Shown here: positions 10,375 through 21,180 of the stretch, piece by piece
Position numbering within the stretch: position 1 is the stretch's first letter
Layout: each line of letters starts with the position of its first letter
Assembly (NCBI RefSeq): GCF_003254395.2
Contig: NC_037640.1
Span: 5,562,289-5,626,288 of the forward strand
Direction of reading: 5' to 3'
DNA from: Apis mellifera
Taxonomy: Eukaryota; Arthropoda; Insecta; Hymenoptera; Apidae
DNA length: 64,000 bases
Position numbers and translations under genes: made by a program
Notes under the pieces: model-generated
Databases searched by the model: none
Told to the model about the DNA's origin: nothing
Seen by the model: only the letters and a program-made list of their open reading frames with translations

Positions 10375-13073
10375 CAAGTGGAAAGCTCATGATCGCGCGG
10401 AGGAAAGATGGAGCGGGGCCGATAACAGGATCGCAGTAACCTATTGCACCGGCGTGATGCTGATGTTGTTCCGCGGATCATAATTTGCACTTGTGGCCAC
10501 TTGTGCCGCCACTTGGGAAACCACGGCCGGCCGGAATGCCGTGAGAACTTGTGAAAAAAGGAACGCGTTTCAGGATCTCTCCCCGTTGGAGAACGTTTTG
10601 CCATTTGTAATGGAAGAAGGTAGTAGTAGGCAGACAACAATCGAGTCGTTAGCGGTGAATTAAGGTCGGCGTCCTCCGAGGATCGCGAGGCCTCGATTTT
10701 AAAATTCACTTTCGTCACTTATCATCGAAGGGGGTTGGAATCACGTGAGGGGAACGTTTGTTCTTGCGATCTGTTCGCGCCTGATTCTTAGGATTATCTT
10801 GGTTGGTTAAATTCTTTTCGAGGAGAATTGAAAGGGTTTTCAGAAGCGAGAAAAAAAATTGGTTGAAAGAGGAGGTCGTAATTTTAGCAAGAGATATATT
10901 GTTGGAGGATCGTTGTAAGGTTTTTTCTTTTTTTTTTTCTTTTTAGATTATTATGATTATGAACATGTATAACTTTTGTGGTCCGTAGCGTAATACTTTT
11001 GCGTTATTACACGATAAATACATATAAGGAGAATCGATTTCTCTGGAAGTTCTTTAAGATAATTATTTTCTCTATTGAAATTTTTCCTTGACATTTAGCA
11101 TCAATGTCGGTAGTCAATTATTCAACTGACAATAACCACGAAACAATTTTTTTAGGTGGCGCATTATTACACGTCCTTAATTAATACCCGATTTCTGTTC
11201 AACCGAATACTTTTTAAACAAAAGCATATCCCCAACGAAAGTATCATTAACTTCTCTAGTCCACCGATATTCGACCATCACTTTTAAAGAGAACAAATTA
11301 TCTTCAAAATTATAATCACCTATAATCGTAAATATGAAAAAAATACATATAAACACTTTTAAACAACTTTTCTTTCTCTTTCACGCATTCGTCGACGCCA
11401 ATGCTAATATCGGCATTTGTACAACAACACAGAACGGCACGAATAGTCATGCTACCGGTTGAAATTGGACTGTCGAAACCTCCCCTCCCCCTCTGCCCAC
11501 GAGGGGATAATCGATATTTCAACCGCGTGACGCAACCGCGACGCGGGGTCCATTTAATCGTCAAACGCCATTTCATGACATTCCAGGTAAAACAAAGTAG
11601 CGAGTCGACGAGGTGGTTGTTTCGCAATGTTCCACGTGCCTCCGCTGCACCTTCGCTTCGATTTATCACGAGCCAGGCAGATCTCTCTCTCTCTTTTTCT
11701 TAAGGAGCCTAGCTTTTCGAGCCTCCATCTTGGCACGGATTCGTTTAACGGAGCTTTTTGCCGCGTATGCACGCGTGCGTATTATCCGATTGTCTGGAGG
11801 GGGCCTATCCTTATCGAGGTGTGTCGAGTCGACAGGTGACGACGAGCACGCGTGTCCCAGGAAATAGAACGTGGTGGAGAGAGCTCGTGACGGTATGAGA
11901 AATATTTTTTAATTGTCTGTCTCTTGCTAACATCAGGGAATATTGAGGAATATTTTATAATTATAGAACGTTAACTCGACGATCTTTGTTACAGAATCGT
12001 TTTAACGAGGAAGAAGACGCGTGTAATACACGTGCAATCAGTATTACTTGTGTTTAACAGTTTTCCAAATATGTCGAAACGATAATCATGGACGAGCTTC
12101 GAAAATCTTATGTTGGATACCTGTGAATAGTCTCCTCTTATTAAAAACTTCCGTTGACGAATTTACGAGACCGATTACAACCTCGCGAGAGTTATAAATA
12201 AACAAACGTAAAAACACGCGAAAAAAGAAAAAAAAAAGAGAGAGAGACGAGGATTTTATTAGGTCGAGGTTGACGGTCCAATTAAATCGGCGAAGACGGC
12301 CGAGGCGAGGGAAATAAAAAGAAGGCCGCCGGTTGGAATGGGAAGGTGAGCCGACCAAGGTGTCCGCAGGGGACGAATAATTGAAATATCGAAGGCTAAT
12401 TGAGCCGGCAACTGGGTGGAACGGTCGGGATTAATTCGGATCGAATAACGGTAGCGAGGAGGAGGAGGAGGAGGAGGAGGAGACGAGCGGTGGTTGGAAA
12501 GTGGTGGCCGGCTACGACGACGACGACGACTCTCTTTTCGACCGATATTAACGAGCATTAATTAATTCATATCGGCCCTCGCGACTCGCGAATGACATTT
12601 ATTTGGGCCACTAACGGATTACGGCTCGGAAGGAAGGGAGGGGGAGGGGAGCAGCTTTAAAAGGTGAGGCGACGCAACGCTGATAACCGTTAACTCTCTC
12701 CGAGGTTTTACGCTCGAATTAAACGCGATCCGAAGATGATTTTCGAGTGGTTTTATTTCCAGCAATTTGAATATTTTATTATATTGGCGTGTAAGAGAGA
12801 ATCGGTGTCGAATAATCCATTTTAATAATAGAGAGATTTTTACTCTTTCGTAATTCGGGTATCGTTGATTATCGTGTCCGTTTAATTAAAATTAATTGAC
12901 ACCGATTATCTCATCAGTGGATATTTACATATATTTCTTCCAATATATTATTATTTACGTTTTTTTAAATTTTCGTTAGAAAACTTTTTTGGATAGGAAT
13001 TATTAATTTATTTGAAAAGAGTTTATATTTGGAGCGTATTGGCCTTGTTATGAAAATAGCGAATTTATTTAAA
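10375..13073 (+). other. No supportable gene
   Basis: GC-richer patches lie at 10.37-10.72, 11.4-11.87 and 12.27-12.7 kb. CATTCCAG|GTAAAAC at 11579-11593 is an acceptor fused directly to a donor. The 168-codon minus frame at 10212-10718 begins in unique DNA and runs into the tandem array, and is not recognised. Confidence 0.5.
12456..12530 (+). repeat. (GGA)n and (ACG)n microsatellites
   Basis: GGA repeats at 12456-12482 and ACG/CGA repeats at 12513-12530. Confidence 0.92.
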
Positions 13074-13096
13074 TTTCACGGTTCTTAATTTTGTTT

Positions 13097-13139
13097 ATGG
13101 TATCTTGTTCGCCGAATCAATTTGCAATTCCTCCTCCTT

Positions 13140-13175
<36 letters not shown>

Positions 13176-13260
13176 TATCATCAAGATTCTCTCATCCAGA
13201 TCGTAGTTCTACTAAGTCTTTGCGATCCACTAACCCTGTTTACGAAGTTCCAAGATTTCA
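13097..13260 (+). CDS. Candidate ATG-initiated short coding exon with serine run and strong donor
   Basis: From ATG at 13097 an in-frame segment of 54 codons plus 2 nt runs to a perfect donor, TTTCA|GTAAGT, at 13261. The product begins MVSCSPNQFAIPPPSPSS and passes through a run of about ten serines encoded by a (TCA)n microsatellite at 13142-13182. It ends with a non-repetitive part, DRSSTKSLRSTNPVYEVPRF. Unspliced, it would stop one codon later. The frame is closed upstream by TAA at 13070 and there is no AG between that stop and the ATG, so if coding it must be a first coding exon. The phase-2 end matches the optional phase-2 acceptor at 38724. A 29-bp imperfect direct repeat flanks it. 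I do not recognise the protein. Polyserine from a microsatellite also arises by chance. Confidence 0.33.
13142..13183 (+). repeat. (TCA)n microsatellite
   Basis: Roughly 12 TCA units with one TTA interruption. It lies inside the candidate exon 13097-13260, where it encodes serine. Confidence 0.97.
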
Positions 13261-13612
13261 GTAAGTTTCACGGTTCTTAATTTCATTTATGATATGTCGT
13301 ATCATAAATAAACTTTCTAGAAAAAAGAAAAACCTATTCCAATTAATTCTTCTTCTTCTATTAACCATTCTTCTTATCGCGATTTCACCCAATCATACTC
13401 GTTCACGACGTAACACAAGTTTCTTCCTTATCCAATTCTTATCCGATCGAGTACAATTTGCGCATCCCATAAGATCCATCGAATTTAACCTCCTTCATTT
13501 CATAATTTCGATATATTGAATTCGATCATAATGGAAGATAATTTTTCGAAGTAAAGTCTTCGAAAAATTAAATCGAATGTAGCTTTATAAATCGAGTCGT
13601 GCGCAAATATCC

Positions 13613-13635
13613 ACTCTCTCTCTCTGTCTCTCTCC
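13613..13635 (+). repeat. (CT)n microsatellite
   Basis: A CT run with one G interruption. Confidence 0.9.
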
Positions 13636-15351
13636 CTGCACGTACACGCGCGTGCATCCCGGAGGATAGTCCATACCTAGAATGAGTTATATCGCATTGA
13701 ATATCAGCCGATAGGATCTGACTCGCGGCTGCCTCCTCTTCCTGGCCCCAGCCTCAAAGCGGCCGCGCGCGCGAGCCATACCCTTTTACAATATTACATC
13801 GTTCCGCTACGAGTCCACTCCAATTCGTGCGTTCGAAGAGTCATTGCGCTACTTTGTTTCCACTCGGTCCAAGCTGTTTCCACGCTTTCGACCGAGAGCG
13901 GTTGCGGAACGCGCTCTCTCGGCAGGAGATTGTTCGTTTATGGAAGATACTAGAGGGGGGAGGAGAGGATGTTTGGGAATGTGGAATATGGAATTTGGAA
14001 TAGAATGGGACGTTAAAGACGTCGAGCAGTGGTGTAATTTGGATTTGTATTTGGCGAGGGAAGGAAGAATGAAGAAGATTGAAGATAGGGAATGATTGGT
14101 TCACTTTCTTTCCGGGGAAGAGAATTCGTAAGAATTCGTTTAGATTTGAGAACAAATCTCTACTAACAGATCCATTACGATCCAAAGTAAGAATCCTTCT
14201 CCTCTGCAATTCTCGATGATCTTATACTTCTTTTTTAAAAAAAAAACTGAAACCGGAGAGAAGCTCGCAGGAAGAACGCGATAATCGTTTAGGTTTGAAG
14301 AAACTGCAAACTTCTGTGAAACTTCTCGAGAAAGAAAGAAGGAAAGAAAGAAGGAAACGAGATTCTCAAGAGGAAGTACGAAGGAGAGGAGTTTTATCTT
14401 CCCTCCCTCCTAACCGTTTTTCCATACGAAATGTTGGACGCGTCGTGGCTCGACTAATTTCTTTAACGAGCCCTCACCTTTTTTTCACCTTTCATCCTCC
14501 GTCATCCGCGATGTCGCGCCGCGGTCTTAACCTGGAATGCGAAGGATCGCGCGACCGATCGAGCCGAGCGGATCTCGAATAGCTTTCGTCAAGGTTGATT
14601 CGGGCGACAAGGCTGAGTCACGGCCCGATCCAGGACTACATTCCACCACTCGCCACCGAGATAGCTGAGATTTCGCGAAAAAACCGCGGCCGGATTCGCG
14701 CGAATTCTTCGCGAGTTTTTTTTTCCTCTCCCTTTCTCTCTTCTTCTTCTTTTAATCGAGCGATATACCGATCTGGATCTTTTCTGGAAAGTATCATCGA
14801 GTATGGAGTGTTTGAAAGGGTTTTTTTTCTTTTCAAGAGGAGCGAGATTTATTATTCACGAATGAGAATTGGAATCGATCGTTGAGGGGAGAGGAAAATG
14901 AATATAACGTAACGAAGGAATAAAAGATTGAGAGGCGAGTTAAAGAACGAAGTGACGAGTCGTTCAAACAGATACAAACAGTGATATAATACCGCGTGTC
15001 TACATAAACCTATACACCAACTTTTCATGAATGACTCAACCGATCCACGTAACGCTGTTTTATAGTATATACTCGAGTGTTACATCACGGAGAATCGAGC
15101 AGGAAGGTCGATCCACATCGTCTCCTCGAGTAAACGCGAGTTGAACCGAAGGAATTCGAATGAGCCTCTCTTATTTGAAAAATTTTATAACTTCTTGCGT
15201 ATAAATAAATTCGAAGTATAATTTAATTTCTCGTGATATCGAAATTAAAATTTCTTACGTTTCTTTCGCTTTGCATACTCGAAAATCTAAAAAGAAAAAA
15301 AGGAGACGCTTCCAAGAAAATCTATATCCCGTTCGATAAATATATAAAGTC

Positions 15352-15369
15352 AAAAAAAAAAAAAAAAAA
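15352..15369 (+). repeat. Poly(A) run
   Basis: 18 consecutive A. No retrogene body or target duplication recognised beside it. Confidence 0.95.
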
Positions 15370-15500
15370 TATTCTTCCTGAAAGGTAGAAAACGAAAGAG
15401 AGGATTGCTACGCGCAACAGTGTTTGCCTTGGAAAGGTCACGAGGAGGTGGCTTTGAAAGGTCGTGTCGGTTTCACCGGTCGCTTCTTCGGACGACGAAA

Positions 15501-15534
15501 GAAGAGGAAAAAGAAGAAGAAGAAGAAGAAGAAG
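15501..15534 (+). repeat. (AAG)n microsatellite
   Basis: AAG run giving poly-Lys/Glu/Arg in overlapping frames. Confidence 0.95.
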
Positions 15535-15724
15535 CGAGCGAGCGAAGGAGGAGGAGCACGTTAACGATCAACACGCGACGAGGAGGACAGACCTAGCCGG
15601 TGAAAGCGAATCTCCCATTAATGTTCTTCTCTCCGGCTTCAACATTTCAGTGTGTATATGCATATTTAAGTGCAGTGCCCCGAGGACTTCCGGTCAGCGA
15701 ATAATATACCGAGGAAAAGAAAGA

Positions 15725-15743
15725 AAGAGAGAGAGAGAGAGAG
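15725..15743 (+). repeat. (GA)n microsatellite
   Basis: About nine GA units. Confidence 0.9.
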
Positions 15744-16554
15744 TTTGAAGAAGCTGATGATGGACTTTTGCTTCGTGACGCGGTCATTAGGCTATATTGT
15801 GTAACCCCTCCTGCTCTTCTCTACACGCCCCCTCGATCCTTAGCAATTAGGCACGGGGAGAATTTGCAACTTTCCTTCGATGCTTGGAAAAATCTCTGCC
15901 CTCTCTGATCCGCGTGCGAGAGACTTCTCGTGGAACAGGTATTTAAGAAGATTTAAAGGGAAGGAGAGTGGAAACGGTATTCACGTGATGGAACGAGAAG
16001 GTGGAAACGTTTATTTGTATAAACGATGATTTTGGAATTGGAATTTTTATCGAGTCAAGGGATGATGATAAATTTGATAAAAAGGTATATTTAGATTTTG
16101 GAAAATTCGATCGGATAAAATCGGCGAAGAAATTTATCAGAATATATCCTCAACTCTATGAGATCTGTATCTTCGATTCGTTCGAATATCTGAACACGTG
16201 AGTGAATAAATTCGTGTTAAGTTGAATTTCAAAGTGGAAAATTCACTTTTCGAGTTATGCAACTACTTTGTTACACCGTGTAATCCCCGTTATCGCCTCG
16301 CTGTTTGTAAACAGGATCTGGAATTAGGTGGAGCGGCATAACCGAGATACGTAGGATCCGTTGGAGATTCTGTTGAACGATGAGGCGGTCGCGGCTTGTA
16401 ATCGCGATCCTTCTTCGAGGCTGGCTCTCTTATCTCTTATAACTGTACTCTCTCGTTCGAGAGTAAGCCCGTCGTCACCTCGCCATTCGGATCAATCGTC
16501 GATCTGCGAAATTTCTCCGAGTATATAATCCAAAGGATTCGAGACGAATTTATA

Positions 16555-16575
16555 AGAGAGAGAGAGAGAGAGAGA
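16555..16575 (+). repeat. (GA)n microsatellite
   Basis: About ten GA units. Confidence 0.95.
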
Positions 16576-19500
16576 ATCGACCCTGACCACGTTACGCGAA
16601 ACACGAAACGAAATTTATTATGCATTCAGTGAAAATATTCTAGGCGAGGAAAATGCATTAAATATCTAGGTTTATAGTCTGGTACGCGTTTACGCCGTGT
16701 CTTTTTTATCTCGTTAATACCTGATTTATTCGCCTTGTTATTTGCTTATTAAATTTATTTGGAATAGTCGAAGTGTGTTTAATTTTAGAAAATAATCGAA
16801 AGTCACGCGGTATTTAGAGAAGATTAGATTCTTTTTTTTTTAATGAAATATTCGAAATAAATGAAAGAAGGTGTAAACGAATTATTTAAACGTTTCTCTT
16901 CGAACGATTTCTTAATTAGAAGAAGAAAAGAAGGGCGATAGCGATGATCACGTTTAATTTCAACAATTTCAGGAATATTTCATGACTTGTTTCTGACAAA
17001 GAGGAAAGATGAAAGAAAAGGGAAGAAAGAAATTAGAAAGTCGACGCGCCATTTTCCGGCCGTTCGAATGATCGTCGAATTGTTGACGAATACGCAAAAA
17101 GAGAAATGGATCGAGAGAGAGATTTTAAATCTCTGACTGCAATTCTCCAACTGAAATTCTGGAACAGCGATGGCCAGGTTAATCGAACATTAATCGTTGC
17201 GATTCTATGGCGCCTGCCACGTATTCTAACGGGAGAATCGCTAATAGTGATTGCGGTGAGCAATCGCGGACCGCCGTGGACAGGTACAGTTATACAGATA
17301 AGACCACCTCGAGAGATGATAGTGGCACGTTTGTAATTTTTACCATTCCATTTTTTCTCGATCGAAACCTTTCTATTTTCTTCCTATCCTATTTTTTTTT
17401 TTAAGAAATATTTTTAATCACCGATACAATTTCATGTTAAATAATCTTCTCAAAATTCAGGAACTCAAAGAGGAATATCTTATCGAATCGATCGAATTCT
17501 CTTCTACAATTTGTAATACCAAAATCGTTTGTTGTAACGGAGAAATTTGAAATTCAAATTTAAAGGAATCGAGATTTCCAAAATTTCAAATTCCACGACG
17601 CAAGCATAAAAGGATAATGAAACAAAAGTATAATAATATCGTCAGAAACCATAAAACCCTGAGAGAGAAACGATCTGTTGGAGTGGCAGCTGGTACTCGA
17701 GATCACCTGGTGAACAGAGTGGAGGACACATTACGCCAGATGAATCATTCGCTCGGGACGGGGGAAGGAGAAGGAGGGAGGGAGGTTGGGCGATCGAGAA
17801 GGGTTGATTCGCAGGTGGTTTCCTCGCGTGGCATACGATGCTTCCGATGGACGCTCGATGCCGTTGGTGGTGACGCGGTGGTGCTGGTGGTGGTGTTACG
17901 GTAGGTTATGCCTCGCATTCCACTCGAGGTCGACGAACCGAGACGAACGGCTGCATGCGCGCCTCCTGGCCACGGTCCGCCTGCCTGCCTTGCCCTTTCC
18001 TTTCCTTTCCTTTCCCTTCCCCTCTTTTCCCTTTCTTTTCGTCCTTTCCAAGGACATCTCTCCTCGACCGCGAATCCCCTTTTCTCCCGAAACGGATTCC
18101 CGAATTACCATTTACGCGCGGTCCGATCATCCTCTCTCGTCGATGAATCGCGAAAATTAAAGCGCAATCACGTTGTGGATGTTTATGCAAATTAAAATTT
18201 TTATGGATATAATTAATAGGAATAAGATACGTTTCATTGTTGAAATATTACGGTACGCGTACACTTTGCATCGTATTATTTCGTGTCTTTTTTAGAACGT
18301 GTGCATTTTATAGAATATCCTTTTATGGAGAAAAAATTAAACGCGGAATTTTTGTTGATATAAAATTAAGTTTAATCGAAAATCGAGATTTACAAAATTT
18401 TCATAAAATTCATCAATATTAAAATACGATTCGACGATTTTAGAATTATAAATTCTCTCGGATAGAAAGTGGAGCATGGAAAAAAAAAAAAGATACGTGT
18501 AACAAAGACAATTGGACAAAAATCCAGATCATTTCTCCTAATTACCCCTCAATCACGATTTGTCCACACCGTCCACGTCCACGTTTCTCGAATTACGAAC
18601 GCGCAAAAAAATAAAAACCACTCTCATCAAGAAAGTCGCCTCGCGCTTTCCCGCTTTTTGCGGCCAGGAAAATCTGGATTCCTCCAGTTGAGCTAGTTTT
18701 TTTCCGCCACCGTCATTATCTCGGATTAATTCCGTGGCCTTTCACCGTCAAACTTTTCCCTCTTCTTATTCGCTTCTTATCGACGCCTTTGCTCAAACGA
18801 CAGGCAGAGAAAGTCGATCCTCCTTCCAATTATCGTAATAGCGCGAAACGATCACGAGAAATACCACGCGATCCATCCAAATCTTTCGAACCAACGATTC
18901 TTAACCTTATATTATACTTATTCTCTTTTATAAATACATTTTTCACGATCGCGTTCTTTCAAGACTCGATTCGAAATTTAGATGCGCAATGCGAAATCGA
19001 ATATTTATATTTAAAATATTGTTCGTTGACAAACGAGACTTCGAATTTGGAAAAAAGAGATTTATCGGCAAGAAAGCAAAAAACGTCACATACCTGAGAA
19101 TTTTGCGGTCTAGAAATCTGCGGATCTCTCTCATGAGAGAGGTTAGATATCCACCACAACCGTTGTTTCGAACGATTTCTTTTATCACGTTTCACGAAAC
19201 GAATTTCCATCGACAGTTTCGAATATTTCCTCGTGGTTTTCCACAAGTGTCGCAACGTGTTCGCGAATTTCACCACTTTTTCGAAGTGAAAACATCACGT
19301 TTCGCGCAATTTCGACAATCATTTTCACCATATTTGACCATGTTGCGCCACCTGGCAAAATTATGTACAATTAACCTGAATAATCGGTGCAATTAGTCTA
19401 GCCCAGCTAACCTCTCGTTTCGTAGATGTTCAGTCGTGTTTCGTGTTGGAAACTCTACGAACGAATAAAGTTAATAAGAGTTCAATTCTAAATATAACTG

Positions 19501-20220
19501 ATAATTGAACAAGTGAACAAGAGATTGATGATTCTTCTCACGAAGAAGTCGTGTATGATATCGACGAGTCGAACGAATTTTGTTAAATAACAGTAATTAA
19601 AAAGAGACGAGCGAGAATCATAGGTTATCCACGAGAAACGTTAACTCGAGGTTTTATGCTTCGTGATTGTTGCAATATTTCGAATTAAATAAATAGCAAT
19701 AATTGCGTGGGATTTTGAAATTTGCTGTAAGTTTGTGAAATTTCATTTTAAATTCTTTTTTTGGAAGATTTGAAAATAGAAGTAATTTAGAAGTAATTTA
19801 CGACGTATTCATTTTTTTAAATTTGTTGGCTTTATTTTCGTATTCAGACAAAAATTTCATTCTTGATTCGAATACTGAATTTAATTTTTCGTTGTTAAAT
19901 ATAATTATTCGCGAATTAATATATTCTATTTATTAAAAATTATTTTTCTCGTTAGAAAAGTTAGAGATTTCTTCGCATTTCTATTTAAATAAAAAAAATT
20001 GATTACGAATCCCGAGAGCTAACATTTTTAAAGTTAATATAAATAAAGTAATAAAGTAATATAAATTTTTTAAAATTAAGAATTAATGAACATTAAATAG
20101 ATAACATTAGAGCCTATCTTATTTTATTATTCCTTTTGATGTAAAAACAAGAATTTTTTTTTTTTTTCATAAATTAAAGATAATTGATAATTTTACTGAA
20201 TACGTTGAGAATAAAGAAAG

Positions 20221-20388
20221 ATGAACAGGTGCATAGCGTTGGAGAAAAACTGGATACGCGACTTCATTAGTACAAGCCGTGAACACTTTCGCCGACACAT
20301 GAAGAACGGCTTGACGGTTGTCGATAATCTGCGAAGACGACTTGCAAGAAAAGTGCATGTCGGGATTGTGACTAATAGAAAAATGTAG
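20221..20388 (+). CDS. Candidate 55-codon small ORF, unknown function
   Basis: An ATG ORF ends at TAG 20386-20388 and has an in-frame TAA only nine bases before its ATG. It begins MNRCIALEKNWIRDFISTS, is very basic (REHFRRHMK, LRRRLARKVHV), and has no evident signal peptide or membrane segment. The noteworthy point is context: 19.6-20.2 and 20.5-20.9 kb are extremely AT-rich and stop-dense, whereas this ~170-bp island has balanced composition. The opposite strand is also open across it (20167-20433, 88 codons), so direction is not certain, and a conserved non-coding element is an alternative. No family recognised. Confidence 0.25.
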   Translation: MNRCIALEKNWIRDFISTSREHFRRHMKNGLTVVDNLRRRLARKVHVGIVTNRKM

Positions 20389-20929
20389 AGAGTTTGCGGG
20401 GAATAATAAAAGCGTTTCGAAGAGAAATTTCACGAAACGTGGCTGAAAGTCTGTCTACCTATTGCTCGCGTGGCCGATAATCATTTCTAGAAAGTAATTG
20501 CATCAGGTGTGTATGAAAATTTAATAAATCCTCGTGCGTACTATTCCTTGATACGAATCATTTTTCGATATATAAACTATCTAACTATATCATTTATATT
20601 TATTTTTTTTCATCTTTTATATACAATAATTTTTTTTTTTACAGAATACTTTTATATAATTAATAAAAATAAACAGCTTTAAAAATGTATTATGAGAAAA
20701 AAAAAGGTAGTTGTATGAATCTCTTCACGATAACAATTCTACAAAATCGAAAAGATAATTTTTAATTCAACACTATGGCGAATGATGATGACTTTCTTCG
20801 AATATTTGACGTGTTAGACGTATTCAATTACCGATGTGAATCGTCATAGCGTTAATTTTCAAACTTTGCAAGATATTCGTATTTCTAGAGTACACCGTGT
20901 AATTCTTACACACTCACCTAGATTCCAAG

Positions 20930-21180
20930 TTATCACGATCGAGGATGATGATTACCAGAAGGCCAGACTCCAGTGGTCCAGTCAACTTGGCTGGCTTGCA
21001 CGATCCTGTAATTATCGCGTGGCTATTATTGCTCTTAATTAGCTTAATTGAGGTCCTGTGGCTGGAACCAAGGTTCTAAGGCCGGAGTGGCACGCGGTTC
21101 AGCCGCTGCTTTCGACTTTCACGATTGCACCCTTTTGTCGGCGTCTGCTGCCCTCGGCGCAATTAATTGAATAGGCCGAA
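20930..21180. promoter_or_regulatory. Possible cis-regulatory element in AT-rich surroundings
   Basis: A balanced-composition block sits between stop-dense AT-rich DNA. At 21033-21051 the sequence CTTAATTAGCTTAATTGAG holds two adjacent homeodomain-type cores (TAATTA, TTAATTG). A short + frame (20836-21042) does not begin at a convincing start and is not recognised. The regulatory role is inference from composition and motif clustering only. Confidence 0.22.

Larger units (their letters stand above)
13074..13294 (+). repeat. Imperfect direct repeat (29 bp) flanking the 13097 ORF
   Basis: TTTCACGGTTCTTAATTT at 13074 recurs exactly at 13266, 192 bp later. The match continues as NNTTTATGNTAT with about three mismatches over 29 bp. 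Both copies contain an ATG in equivalent position (13097 and 13289). This is either the trace of a local duplication or the edges of an inserted 190-bp segment. Confidence 0.8.
13295..20220 (+). other. No supportable gene; mixed unique DNA
   Basis: GC-richer patches at 13.7-13.95, 14.4-14.7, 15.4-15.6, 17.65-18.15 and 18.5-18.75 kb alternate with AT-rich stretches. 19.4-20.2 kb is very AT-rich and stop-dense. Frames of 60-135 codons exist but overlap each other on both strands, and I recognise none. Confidence 0.5.
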
